Notes under the pieces: generated by a model | The model's input: only the letters and a program-made list of their open reading frames with translations | The model's database searches: none | What the model was told of the DNA's origin: nothing | NCBI RefSeq assembly: GCF_016904955.1 | Contig: NZ_JADIKE010000037.1 | Location: 476,995-540,994, forward strand | Direction of reading: 5' to 3' | Length of the DNA: 64,000 nucleotides | Source: Dyella flava | GTDB lineage: Bacteria; Pseudomonadota; Gammaproteobacteria; Xanthomonadales; Rhodanobacteraceae | Made by a program: the position numbers and the translations under genes | Shown here: piece after piece, positions 1-8,367 of the stretch | Position numbering within the stretch: the first letter of the stretch is position 1 | How the letters are laid out: each line of letters begins with the position of its first letter

Positions 1-94
1 GCACCACTTCGACCTGCAAGCCTTCACGGCGCAGGTATTCGGACAGCAGGGCGCACAGTTCGCGGTCGTCGTCGCCAATCAGTATTCGAGACAT
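1..94 (-). CDS. cpxR: Response regulator, CpxR-like (N-terminal fragment, cut by window edge)
   Basis: The 31 visible codons begin MSRILIGDDDRELCALL, the start of a receiver domain: a beta-1 strand followed by the acidic Asp triad that binds Mg2+ near the phospho-acceptor. The rest lies outside the window. The CpxR assignment rests on context: a divergent Spy/CpxP-type periplasmic chaperone begins at 272, and a sequence matching the CpxR recognition site lies between them. CpxR normally responds to envelope stress through the sensor kinase CpxA. Another OmpR-family regulator cannot be excluded from the fragment alone. Confidence 0.75.
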   Translation of the reverse strand, partial: MSRILIGDDDRELCALLSEYLRREGLQVEVV

Positions 95-182
95 GGATAC
101 GCAGCAGCAGCCTTCGAAAAGAACCTGCCTACTATCGCATTACCGGCTGTGATTGGCTGTTCCGCGCTTACGCCATCCTGAC

Positions 183-197
183 TTTACCCTTCTTTAC
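183..197 (-). promoter_or_regulatory. CpxR box
   Basis: Read on the minus strand this is GTAAAGAAGGGTAAA, an exact match to the known CpxR consensus GTAAA-N5-GTAAA. It lies in the 177-bp divergent region between the cpxR-like fragment and the Spy/CpxP-like gene, 75 bp upstream of the latter's start. It could serve autoregulation of cpxR, activation of the chaperone, or both. Confidence 0.75.
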
Positions 198-271
198 ACG
201 GCCGCAAAGATCTTAAACGCGCCCCTGCTTTCCAATAATCACCAACAACCCCCAACAAGCAGGAGCTTGAT

Positions 272-784
272 ATGCGTAAGACTATGACCCTGTCGATCAT
301 CCTGGCTGCGGCCCTCGGCTGCTCCGCACTGGCACTCGCCGGTCCGGGTGGACAGGGCGGTGGCTTCGGCGGCGGCTTCCATGGCCACCATGGCGGCGGC
401 TTCATGGAACTGCGCGGCCTGAACCTGACCGACGCCCAGAAAGCCCAGGTCAAGCAGATCGTGCAGCAGAGCTTCACCCAGCTGAAGCCGCAGTTCCAGG
501 CCGTTCGCCAGCAGCGCCAGGCGTTTGAAGCCATGGCGCCGAATGCGTCGGGTTACCAGGCCGCCGCTGCCAGCCTGGCCCAGGCTGAAGCCAATCTCAC
601 CAGCGCCCGCATCACTTCCCGCGCTGCCGTTACCGCACAGATCTACACCAGCGTGCTGACCAGCACCCAGCAATCGCAGTACACCGCCCAGAAGGCCGCT
701 TTCCAGGCCCGCCAGGCGCAGTGGCAGCAGTTCAAGGCTGAGCACCCGGTGCAGTCCACGAGCACCACCTCCGCCCAGCAATAA
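272..784 (+). CDS. Spy/CpxP-family periplasmic chaperone
   Basis: A 170-residue exported protein. Residues 1-23 form a signal peptide (Lys/Arg start, hydrophobic core, cleavage near ALA-GPGG), followed by a Gly/His-rich segment at about 24-44 that may bind metal. The helical core has two LTxxQ motifs (LTDAQ near 52 and LTSTQ near 130), the hallmark of the Spy/CpxP fold, which cradles unfolded periplasmic proteins. A good ribosome site (AGGAG) precedes the ATG. It is transcribed away from a cpxR-like gene across a perfect CpxR box, so it is very likely in the envelope-stress regulon. Whether it acts like CpxP (feedback on the sensor) or Spy (folding only) cannot be told from sequence. Confidence 0.85.
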   Translation: MRKTMTLSIILAAALGCSALALAGPGGQGGGFGGGFHGHHGGGFMELRGLNLTDAQKAQVKQIVQQSFTQLKPQFQAVRQQRQAFEAMAPNASGYQAAAASLAQAEANLTSARITSRAAVTAQIYTSVLTSTQQSQYTAQKAAFQARQAQWQQFKAEHPVQSTSTTSAQQ

Positions 785-840
785 CAATGAAGCTTTACGG
801 TTAGTCGCACTTAGCGGACGTTCTAACCCAAATGAGCTTG

Positions 841-872
841 GCGATCGCCGCTGCATCGGCGATCGCTTTTTT
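841..872 (+). terminator. Rho-independent terminator after the Spy-like gene
   Basis: A perfect 10-bp stem (841-850 with 857-866), a 6-base loop and a run of six T at 867-872. It ends the Spy/CpxP transcript just before the convergent peroxidase-like gene. Confidence 0.9.
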
Positions 873-883
873 ATGCCCGGCGA

Positions 884-1420
884 TCAGGCCGCTTTCGGGA
901 AATCGAGCACCGTGTCGTTGACGCGGTTGAGCATGTTGGTGAACAGGATCGCGCTCACCGCCAGAATGGCTTCGACGATCTGACGATCGTTGTAACCCGC
1001 CTGCTTCACGCTCTCCACCGCATCCGCCGGCAGCGTGCCCGAGGTCTTGACCAGGCGGACGGCAAACTTCACCAGTGCGTCGATCTTGGCATCGGCGCTG
1101 AAGCTCCCTTTGCGGGCTTCCTGGATCTGTTCGGCGCTCAGCCCGGCCATCTTGCCGGTGAGGCTATGGGCGGCCAGGCAATAGTCACAGGCCGAAGCCT
1201 CGCTGACGGACAGATTGATCGCTTCCTGCTCACGGGCGCTCAGCTCGCCCTGCTTCAGCACGGCGCCGGTTTGCAGCACGTGGCCGAGCACCGCCGGGGC
1301 GTTGCTGCCGAGGGCCCGGTAGGCATTGGGGACCGTGCCGATGGCCTTCTTGATGGCGCCAAACAACTGCGCGGTTTCGCCGGTGGCTTCGTTGATTTCG
1401 ATGGTGTGCAGACGGCTCAT
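884..1420 (-). CDS. Carboxymuconolactone decarboxylase / AhpD-like peroxidase family protein
   Basis: A 178-residue single-domain protein. It carries the family's redox motif in EASACDYCLAAH, that is E-x3-C-x2-C-x3-H, the thiol pair and proton relay of AhpD-type alkylhydroperoxidases. The start MSRLHTIEI is chosen because GGAGAA sits 6 bases upstream; an upstream in-frame extension has basic, non-homologous sequence. It probably reduces peroxides or is an enzyme of unknown substrate in this fold. A divergent AraC regulator begins 132 bp away, which suggests local control by that regulator. Confidence 0.85.
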   Translation of the reverse strand: MSRLHTIEINEATGETAQLFGAIKKAIGTVPNAYRALGSNAPAVLGHVLQTGAVLKQGELSAREQEAINLSVSEASACDYCLAAHSLTGKMAGLSAEQIQEARKGSFSADAKIDALVKFAVRLVKTSGTLPADAVESVKQAGYNDRQIVEAILAVSAILFTNMLNRVNDTVLDFPKAA

Positions 1421-1552
1421 GAGGATTCTCCAATAAGGGTTTAGGAATCGGTGCGGGAACTCGCGTCGCCGCATCCGTGGAGCTATCTTAGGCGCCAGAA
1501 GCGCCTCTATCTGCACACAAACGTCTCCATTTATTGCTCACTCGTCTCAGCC

Positions 1553-2497
1553 ATGGACAGCCTTAGCCACCTTGTCCGAATGCTCTCTCCCGCCGGAAGG
1601 GTGGACCTGCATTGCCATCTGGCGGGGGTCTGGGCCGCTGAACATCCACTCGCCCCACCCGGCCATGTGCCCTATCACGTGATCCTCGGCGGCAAGCTGC
1701 GGTTGCGCATCGGCCAGCGCACCCAGGTGTTCGAGGCGGGTGATGTGCTGGTCTTTCCGCAAGGCGTCAGTCATTCGCTGGAAAGCGTCGAGCTCAACGA
1801 GCACGATTCGCCGCCGGATGATTCAAGCCAGCGCCACTTCAACGGCGTGGTCACTGAAATCCGCGTTGATGGCCCGGGCCGGCCGATGGACATGCTGTGC
1901 GGCATGTTTGTGATGCGCGAAACCGGCGGCTCGCTGCTCCGCTCCTTGCCGGACGTCGTGCATATCCGCAGCAGCGAGCGCCCCGCGCTACGCGCCCTGA
2001 TCAGCATGATGCAAAGCGAAAGCGTGGACCCCAAGCCTGGCGGCGGTGCCGTGATCGACGAGCTCTCCACCGCCTTGTTCACCTTGCTGCTGCGTCATCT
2101 GATGGCGGAAAAACAGCTCAACGGCAACGTGCTCGCCTTGCTGGCCGATGCACGCATGTGCCGTGCCGTGGAGGCCGTGCTGTCACGCCCCGCGCATCCG
2201 TGGACCGTGGGCGCACTGGCCGAGCAGGCACATCTCTCGCGCGCCACCTTTGCGCGGCGCTTTGCCGAACTGGGCGGCATGCCGCCATTGGAGTGGGTAA
2301 CCACCGTGCGCATGGAACTGGCGGCACGCCTGCTGGTGCGCGAAGGCATGGCCGCCAATCAGGTCGCCGAGCGCTGTGGCTATGCTTCCGAGGCCGCTTT
2401 CGGACGGGTGTTCAAAAAGCATTACCACAGCGGACCGGGCGCCTATCGCCGCAACATGCTGCAAGCGCAAACGGGGCTCAATCAGCCGTCCATCTGA
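1553..2497 (+). CDS. AraC-family transcriptional regulator with N-terminal cupin domain
   Basis: 314 residues. The N-terminal half is a cupin sensor (PYHVILGGKLRLRIG, then DVLVFPQGVSHSLE with the cupin His). The last 100 residues form the double helix-turn-helix of AraC/XylS proteins, with HLSRATFARRF as the first recognition helix and RCGYASEAAFGRVFKK as the conserved second HTH. The start MDSLSHLV is preferred because the upstream extension overlaps the promoter zone of the divergent gene and has no family-like sequence. This architecture is usual for regulators of a neighbouring oxidoreductase-type gene, here the divergent AhpD-like gene. The ligand is unknown. Confidence 0.85.
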   Translation: MDSLSHLVRMLSPAGRVDLHCHLAGVWAAEHPLAPPGHVPYHVILGGKLRLRIGQRTQVFEAGDVLVFPQGVSHSLESVELNEHDSPPDDSSQRHFNGVVTEIRVDGPGRPMDMLCGMFVMRETGGSLLRSLPDVVHIRSSERPALRALISMMQSESVDPKPGGGAVIDELSTALFTLLLRHLMAEKQLNGNVLALLADARMCRAVEAVLSRPAHPWTVGALAEQAHLSRATFARRFAELGGMPPLEWVTTVRMELAARLLVREGMAANQVAERCGYASEAAFGRVFKKHYHSGPGAYRRNMLQAQTGLNQPSI

Positions 2498-2579
2498 AGC
2501 CAATCACATACCAGTTTGTCACGCCCTTGTCTTGCGCAGTGCTTAGCTTCGATCAGGCTGACCACCAAGGGGCATGCTC

Positions 2580-4169
2580 ATGCAGACAGAAGCAGCTGTT
2601 GCAAGCACCGCGTCGCCAAGCCAAGGTTCGGGGCGCATTTTCGGCATCATTTTCGGTTTGATCCTGCTGGTGGGCGTCGGCTATGCCGCCATCCACCTGA
2701 TGGATGATCTTTCGATTGTCCGCTCGCATTCGGCCACTCCCTTCATTCTGCTCGGCGTCGCCTTGTTGATTGCACTGGGTTTCGAATTCGTCAACGGTTT
2801 CCATGACACCGCCAACGCGGTGGCGACGGTGATCTACACCCACTCGCTACCGCCCAATCTCGCGGTGATCTGGTCGGGATTATTCAACTTCATGGGCGTG
2901 CTGACCTCGTCCGGCGCGGTCGCCTTCACCGTCGTTTCGCTGCTGCCGGTGGAACTGATCCTGCAGGTCGGCAGCGGCGCGGGCTTCGCCATGGTCTTCG
3001 CACTGTTGCTGGCGGCGATCCTGTGGAACCTCGGCACCTGGTATTTCGGTCTGCCGAATTCTTCCTCGCATACCTTGATCGGTTCGATCATCGGCGTCGG
3101 CCTGGCCAATCAGCTCACCGCCGCGAAGAGCGCCACCAGCGGCGTGGATTGGAACGCCGCCATCGGTGTGTTCAGGGGCTTGGTCTTCTCCCCTATTGCA
3201 GGCTTCATTCTCGCCGCACTGCTGATGTACCTGGCCAAAGGCTTGATCAAGATTCCCGCCTTGTATCGCGCACCGGAAGGCAACAAGCCGCCGCCGTGGC
3301 CGATCCGCCTGCTGTTGATCCTCACCTGCACCGGCGTGAGCTTCAGCCACGGCTCCAATGACGGCCAGAAAGGCATGGGCCTGATCATGCTGATCCTGAT
3401 CGGCACCGTGCCCACCGCTTATGCGCTCAATGGCGCGGTCGCGGGTGGCCAGGTGCAAACCTTTCATCAGGTATCGGTCAAGGTGCAGCAGGTGCTGACC
3501 ACGCTTGATCACGGCGCCACCGTCAGTGGAAGCCCGCGTGACATCGTCACCACAGCCATCCAGCAACACCAACTGCAAGCCGACACCATCCCGGCCTTGT
3601 CGCAGCTGATCAACGAAATCGACCAACAAGTTGGCAATCGTTCCTCTCTTCGCGCCGTGCCGCAGGAACAGATGGGCAACGTGCGCAATGACATCTATCT
3701 GGCCAACACCGTGATGCCGCTGGTGTTGAAGCAGTCCGGCCTGAGCGCTGACAGTGATCAATACAAGACGCTCACGACCTGGAGCGGCCTTGGCGTAAAG
3801 GCCACGCAATTCATCCCGCTATGGGTCAAAGTCGCCGTCGCGCTTGCGCTCGGCCTCGGCACGATGGTCGGCTGGAAACGCATCGTGGTGACGGTCGGCG
3901 AAAAGATCGGCAAGGAACATCTCACCTACGCCCAAGGCGCATCGGCGGAACTGGTGGCGATGGGCCTGATCCAGGCGGCCGACATGTATCACCTGCCGGT
4001 AAGCACGACCCATGTGCTGACGTCCGGTGTCGCCGGCACCATGGCCGCGAATGGCTCGGGCCTGCAATGGTCTACCGTGCGCAATCTGCTGATGGCATGG
4101 GTGCTCACCCTGCCCGCTTCGATCATCCTGGCCGGCGTACTGTTCGTCGTGCTGAAACACGTGTTCTGA
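2580..4169 (+). CDS. Inorganic phosphate transporter, PitA/PHO-4 family
   Basis: About 529 residues with roughly ten membrane segments. The two PHO-4 repeats are clear: the first has FEFVNGFHDTANAVATVIYT, the second has GVSFSHGSNDGQKGMG. Both carry the conserved Gly-x-x-Asp/Asn phosphate/metal signature. A central hydrophilic loop (about 295-385) divides the halves. Pit carriers take up metal-phosphate with protons at low affinity. AAGGGG lies 7 bases before the second ATG (2580) but only 1 base before an earlier ATG at 2574, so 2580 is chosen. No PhoU-like DUF47 partner is adjacent. Confidence 0.9.
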   Translation: MQTEAAVASTASPSQGSGRIFGIIFGLILLVGVGYAAIHLMDDLSIVRSHSATPFILLGVALLIALGFEFVNGFHDTANAVATVIYTHSLPPNLAVIWSGLFNFMGVLTSSGAVAFTVVSLLPVELILQVGSGAGFAMVFALLLAAILWNLGTWYFGLPNSSSHTLIGSIIGVGLANQLTAAKSATSGVDWNAAIGVFRGLVFSPIAGFILAALLMYLAKGLIKIPALYRAPEGNKPPPWPIRLLLILTCTGVSFSHGSNDGQKGMGLIMLILIGTVPTAYALNGAVAGGQVQTFHQVSVKVQQVLTTLDHGATVSGSPRDIVTTAIQQHQLQADTIPALSQLINEIDQQVGNRSSLRAVPQEQMGNVRNDIYLANTVMPLVLKQSGLSADSDQYKTLTTWSGLGVKATQFIPLWVKVAVALALGLGTMVGWKRIVVTVGEKIGKEHLTYAQGASAELVAMGLIQAADMYHLPVSTTHVLTSGVAGTMAANGSGLQWSTVRNLLMAWVLTLPASIILAGVLFVVLKHVF

Positions 4170-4381
4170 TACACATCGGTGCAGGCTGAAGTCGGTGTAC
4201 TTCAGCCTGCACACCCTAGCTGCCTTGCCAAGCGAAGCAGCCCAGACCGTGCGCCTTCTGCGCATCGCCCCATCATTTGAAATGAATCCGCGCGGTCGCT
4301 GACACCTGCGCAGCATGGATCGGGGCATCCCCGGGGGTCATCCTTGACCGTGCCGCCTCCTGGGATGATCGTTCGCCGCAC

Positions 4382-4600
4382 TCAGTGCGTGTGATGCTTG
4401 TCCGCGTGCTTCTTGGCCGCATGCTCGGCATGCTCGATCGCGTGAAGCTTGTGGCCGTGGGCCAGATGCGCATGATGACTGGCTTTCGCATGATCGCCAG
4501 CTTCGGCATGCTTGGCCGCTTCGCGATGATGCTTGGCCGCCTCTTCCAGATGTTTTGCCGCTTCGTGGTGATGATGATGAATCTCGTGCTCGGTATTCAT
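4382..4600 (-). CDS. Small histidine/alanine-rich helical protein
   Basis: 72 residues, about a quarter His, with many Ala, Lys and Glu. After MNTEHEIHHHHH the sequence cycles through short degenerate repeats of the type AAKHxEAxxH, predicting one long amphipathic helix with His and Ala faces. It has no signal peptide, so it is cytoplasmic. AGGAGAG lies upstream of the selected ATG. Similar His-rich small proteins occur in many proteobacteria without an assigned role; metal buffering (Ni, Cu or Zn) is a reasonable inference from composition. Confidence 0.7.
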   Translation of the reverse strand: MNTEHEIHHHHHEAAKHLEEAAKHHREAAKHAEAGDHAKASHHAHLAHGHKLHAIEHAEHAAKKHADKHHTH

Positions 4601-4907
4601 GCAACTCTCCTTGATAGGCATGCACCCGACCTAGCCGGGCCCGATCTACTTAAGCAGAGTGCGATGTCACGCTTGTGACGCCACGGGCACGTCGGCGGTA
4701 AACCCATCCCTTACATGCATGAAAACATCCGCGAAACAAAGCATTCGCAATTTCCACACGAGTATGAACAAACACGGCGCACCGTAACGTTTCGCAACGT
4801 CGATTTCACATGCAACTTGTTGCCATGCATCTGCGGATCGATCGTGATGCGCCTGCATACGCCGCACATGTCATGCGTATGCAGTTCATACGCCAAAGGA
4901 GATTGCC
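4601..4907. other. Intergenic region
   Basis: Divergent promoter region between the His-rich protein and the BON-domain gene. No open reading frame with a credible ribosome site is seen. Confidence 0.6.
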
Positions 4908-5345
4908 ATGCATGACACGTCTTTTCTGCGCAAATCCATGATCGCCGGCAGCATCATGATGCTCTTTGCCGCCGCGCCGTTCGCTCTTTCAGCGCAGGCC
5001 ACAACCCCTTCCCAGAGCATGCCGGAGCAAACCCAGCAGCCGGCCAGCAGCACCTCATCGAGCAATGAAACGGTGCCAGGCAAGGTGGACGACACCTGGA
5101 TCACCACCAAGGTGAAATCCAAGTTGGCCGCGGCCAAAGGCGTCAAAGCCTCGGACATCTCAGTCAGCACCACCGATGGCGTAGTCACGCTGACCGGCAC
5201 CGCAACATCGACGAGGGAAAAGACTCGCGCCGAGCACCTGGCCAAGCAGGTGAAAGGCGTGAAGAGCGTCGACGGCAGCGGCTTGACCGTCAGCGCATCC
5301 AGTACGAGCAGCAGCGGATCGACACCATCGCCTTCAGGGGGCTAA
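4908..5345 (+). CDS. BON-domain periplasmic protein
   Basis: 145 residues. A signal peptide (to about residue 31, ending ALSAQA) is followed by a Thr/Ser/Gln-rich linker and a single BON domain at about 60-128 (VDDTWITTKVKSKLAA, then DGVVTLTGTATS). A Ser/Gly tail ends the protein. BON domains bind phospholipid or mediate contacts at the periplasmic face of the outer membrane, as in OsmY, which is osmotically induced. A strong AAAGGAG site precedes the ATG. A single domain makes it shorter than OsmY, which has two. Confidence 0.85.
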   Translation: MHDTSFLRKSMIAGSIMMLFAAAPFALSAQATTPSQSMPEQTQQPASSTSSSNETVPGKVDDTWITTKVKSKLAAAKGVKASDISVSTTDGVVTLTGTATSTREKTRAEHLAKQVKGVKSVDGSGLTVSASSTSSSGSTPSPSGG

Positions 5346-5371
5346 CGCGCGATAAGTTGTAAAACGAACAA

Positions 5372-5401
5372 GGGCCGGATGCTGATATCAGCATCCGGCC
5401 C
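5372..5401. terminator. Perfect 30-bp palindrome, bidirectional terminator
   Basis: GGGCCGGATGCTGAT at 5372-5386 is followed directly by its exact reverse complement at 5387-5401. It sits between the convergent BON gene and trpS. There is no T-run, so termination would rely on the very stable hairpin. Confidence 0.65.
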
Positions 5402-5422
5402 AACAGACATGATCAAAACCGA

Positions 5423-6793
5423 TTATTCGCTTTCCTGCGCCGCCAGCAGATCCAGCGCCTCGCGCAGGTATTCAAGCGCTTCATCGCGAGCCGGCTCGTC
5501 GACATAGTCCGGCGTATTGGCGACGGGCTCGCCATCCAGTTCCAGCACCAGCGAAAGCGACAGCGTGTGCAGCGTAGCGGCTGCGCCACCCAGTGTTTTC
5601 AGCTTCTTCTGCACCGCGCCGGCTGCCTTTGGATCCTTGAAGGATTTGGACAGCAGCAACTCATCGCCGTCCGAAGAAAACAGGCGAAAACGGAAGCTGC
5701 CGTCGCTATCGCGGAAGCTGGCAAAGCGCGGCGACTTGCCGCCTTTCGAAGGCAACTTCGCCTTGCCGGCATGCAGACTTACCGACGACATCGCACGCAG
5801 GCCGATGGCATCACGCAATTCGGCAATTTTCGGCGCCGCGATCGCGCGGGCCTTGCGCGCGCCTTCGTGCAGAATTTCCTCGATGGCAGCTGGGCGTGCA
5901 ATCAAGCTTTCGTAACGCTCGCGCATCGGCGCCACATCGGCTTCGATACGTTCGTACAGCACCTGCTTGGCCTCACCCCAGCCAATACCTTCTTCCAGGG
6001 CCCGACGGAACGCGGCACTTTCCGCCTCGCTGGCGAAGGCACGGAAGATCATGAAGAGCGCAGAACTATCCGGATCCTTCGGCTCACCCGGCGCGCGTGA
6101 ATCGGTAACGATGCGCATGATGGTTTCGCGCAGCTGCTTCGCACCACCGGCAAGCAGCGGGATGGTGTTGTCGTAGCTCTTGGACATCTTGCGGCCATCC
6201 AGGCCGGGCAGCGTCGCGACCTGTTCCTCGATCAGCGCTTCAGGCAGCACGAAGAACTCACGGTGGTAGATGTGATTGAAACGCTGCGCAATATCGCGCG
6301 CCATCTCGATGTGCTGGATCTGGTCCCGGCCCACCGGCACCTGTTGCGCGTTGAACGCCAGAATATCGGCGGCCATCAGCACCGGATACATGTACAGGCC
6401 CGCGGTAACGCCGGCATCCGCGTCTTCACCGAGCTCGTTGTTCTTGTCCACCGATGCCTTGTAGGCATGCGCACGGTTGAGCAGCCCCTTGGCGGTGACG
6501 CACGTCAGAAACCAGGTCAGCTCCGGAATTTCCGGAATATCGGACTGCCGATAGAACGTAACCTTGTTCGGATCGAGCCCGGCTGCCAGCCAGGTCGCGG
6601 CAATTTCCAGCCGCGAGCGTTCGATGCGGGCCGGATCATCGCTCTTGATCAGCGCGTGATAGTCGGCCATGAAGTAGAAGGCATCGACATCCGCGCGGCG
6701 GCTGGCCGCAATAGCCGGCCGGATCGCACCGACATAGTTGCCCAGATGCGGCGTGCCGGTGGTGGTGATGCCTGTAAGAACGCGGGTTTGCAT
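5423..6793 (-). CDS. trpS: Tryptophan--tRNA ligase with C-terminal extension
   Basis: 456 residues, clearly longer than the usual 330-340. The class I catalytic domain has the HIGH-type motif HLGN (16-19) and KMSKS (202-206), with the TrpRS-typical AGLYMYPVLMAADIL between. It charges tRNA-Trp in the cytoplasm. After about residue 340 there is an extra domain of some 110 residues (SPRFASFRDSDGSFRFRLFS onward) whose short beta pattern resembles the YegP/DUF1508 repeat; that resemblance is an inference. Xanthomonadales TrpRS proteins are often extended in this way. No frameshift is seen at the junction. Confidence 0.93.
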   Translation of the reverse strand: MQTRVLTGITTTGTPHLGNYVGAIRPAIAASRRADVDAFYFMADYHALIKSDDPARIERSRLEIAATWLAAGLDPNKVTFYRQSDIPEIPELTWFLTCVTAKGLLNRAHAYKASVDKNNELGEDADAGVTAGLYMYPVLMAADILAFNAQQVPVGRDQIQHIEMARDIAQRFNHIYHREFFVLPEALIEEQVATLPGLDGRKMSKSYDNTIPLLAGGAKQLRETIMRIVTDSRAPGEPKDPDSSALFMIFRAFASEAESAAFRRALEEGIGWGEAKQVLYERIEADVAPMRERYESLIARPAAIEEILHEGARKARAIAAPKIAELRDAIGLRAMSSVSLHAGKAKLPSKGGKSPRFASFRDSDGSFRFRLFSSDGDELLLSKSFKDPKAAGAVQKKLKTLGGAAATLHTLSLSLVLELDGEPVANTPDYVDEPARDEALEYLREALDLLAAQESE

Positions 6794-6905
6794 ACTCGAA
6801 TCGGCTCCTGCCGAATAAGGTGATACGTCCGCGCCAGGCGGCGCGGACTGGACTCATGCAGTGTACGGGCAAAAGTTGCTCGCCGTGACTTGCAGCGCCA
6901 CGGCC

Positions 6906-7829
6906 TTAGTTCGGCCCGCGCATCAAGGTGGATTTACCGAACAGCGACTCGACCAGTTCCACCGCCAGCTTGGCAGTCTGGTTGCGCTTGTCGTAAGCAG
7001 GATTGAGTTCAACGATATCCAGCGAACCCAGCCGGCCCGTATCGGCAATCATCTCCATGCACAGCTGCGCTTCGCGATAGCCCGGACCGCCACGCACCGT
7101 CGTGCCCACGCCCGGCGCGATCGACGGATCAAGGAAATCGACGTCGAAGCTCACGTGCAGATGAGTATCCGCATCGAGGCCGTCGAGCGCCTCTTCCATG
7201 GTCCGCTTCATACCCACTTCGTCGATATGGCGCATGTCGTAGATATCCACTCGCGCTTCGCTCACCAGGCGCTTCTCACCTTCATCGACCGAGCGGATGC
7301 CGATCTGGCGGAACACATCCGGCGTAGTCGCCGGCACATGCTCACCAATCTCCACCAGTTCGCGCGGTCCATTGCCGCACAGGCAAGCCACCGGCATGCC
7401 ATGGATGTTGCCCGAAGGCGTCACCTGCGACGTATTGAAGTCGGCATGCGCATCCAGCCACAGCACGCGCAGCTTGCGGCCCGTTTCGCGGCAATGACGC
7501 GCCACCGCGCTGATCGAGCCAATCGCCAGGCAATGATCGCCACCCAGCATGATCGGCAGACGATCGGCCTGCAGCTCGTGGTGGATCGCCGCGTGCACCG
7601 CGGTATTCCAGGCGATCACTTCAGGCAGGTGGCGGTAGCCGTTATCCGGCGGCTGCCAGGGATTCATCGGGCCATGCAGATTGCCGCGATCGATCACGTT
7701 CAGACCGCGGCGCCGCAACTTTTCGGCAAGTTGCGCCACGCGCAGGGCCTCAGGCCCCATCGAAGCGCCACGGTGCCCGGCGCCGATATCGGTCGGCACG
7801 CCGACCAGTGCAATCACCTGCTTGCTCAT
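6906..7829 (-). CDS. rocF: Arginase (ureohydrolase family)
   Basis: 307 residues, full length for bacterial arginase. The binuclear manganese ligands are all present: GGDHC (His99), DAHAD (Asp126, His128, Asp130) and SFDVDFLDP (Asp229, Asp231), as is the substrate-side loop IHGMP. The enzyme hydrolyses L-arginine to ornithine and urea. The start MSKQVIALVG is preferred because the 41-residue upstream extension lacks family similarity. It stands alone after trpS. A related formiminoglutamase or agmatinase is less likely, as the GNIHGMP motif is typical of arginases. Confidence 0.9.
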   Translation of the reverse strand: MSKQVIALVGVPTDIGAGHRGASMGPEALRVAQLAEKLRRRGLNVIDRGNLHGPMNPWQPPDNGYRHLPEVIAWNTAVHAAIHHELQADRLPIMLGGDHCLAIGSISAVARHCRETGRKLRVLWLDAHADFNTSQVTPSGNIHGMPVACLCGNGPRELVEIGEHVPATTPDVFRQIGIRSVDEGEKRLVSEARVDIYDMRHIDEVGMKRTMEEALDGLDADTHLHVSFDVDFLDPSIAPGVGTTVRGGPGYREAQLCMEMIADTGRLGSLDIVELNPAYDKRNQTAKLAVELVESLFGKSTLMRGPN

Positions 7830-8270
7830 ACCGCTTTCTCGACATTTTCTTACTCGGAGCAGCAAGTTTAGCTGGTCGCCAGCGCCGCGGGCGTACCCCC
7901 GAAAGGGAAGCCCGGCCGCCCCGTGCAGGCCGCAGACAACAAAAAAAAGCATCGCTGCGGGCTTTTTGGTACAGTTGGTGCGGTCGTCGGCACCCCATCA
8001 TCGCCGGAAATCCGCTCAGCTGAGCGATTTTTCAAAACAATTTGGCATCACCCGCCGCCCTTCCGGACATTACGGCTGGTGATGGCTTGGCTACTGGGTG
8101 CCCCCGGCCCCGTCGATGATTTCCACGGTCGCGACCGAGTGATCGTTTCAACCTAACAAATCCGTTGAACGCCACGGCAAACACTCGGGGTACCGTTCGA
8201 AAACTATATCGGATTGGCCCGGCAAGGCCGCCCCGCCTGGGAGCTCAACGAGCCGTGCCCACGCCCACCC
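7830..8270. other. Intergenic region with one small hairpin
   Basis: No supported gene. At 7944-7967 AAAAAGC and GCTTTTT flank a 10-base loop; flanking A and T runs would let it act as a weak terminator on either strand. Open frames here have no ribosome site. Confidence 0.5.
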
Positions 8271-8354
8271 TTATCGCAGTGGATAAATCGACGAACTCTT
8301 CTTCTTGCGACGGAACGGCTTGGTAAAAAAACCTAAAATTCTCTTAATAAACAT
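8271..8354 (-). CDS. 27-residue cationic peptide gene at the end of the carbamoyltransferase cluster
   Basis: An ATG at 8354 follows GGAGGAGAC, the strongest ribosome site in the cluster, 13 bases after the SGNH gene's stop. The product starts MFIKRILGFFTKPF (an amphipathic hydrophobic/Lys stretch), continues RRKKKSSS and ends IYPLR-stop. It has nine Lys/Arg and no acidic residue. No family is recognised. Small DUF5989 membrane proteins are known beside carbamoyltransferase genes, and the basic patch and IYPL ending vaguely recall their ends, but the membrane segment is missing. A membrane-associated helper, a leader peptide or a bioactive peptide are all possible. Confidence 0.55.
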   Translation of the reverse strand: MFIKRILGFFTKPFRRKKKSSSIYPLR

Positions 8355-8367
8355 GTCTCCTCCTTGG

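Noticed and set aside
2880..3809. A 309-codon minus-strand frame opposite the phosphate transporter
   Set aside because: Antisense shadow of a clear membrane transporter; no start signal or family.
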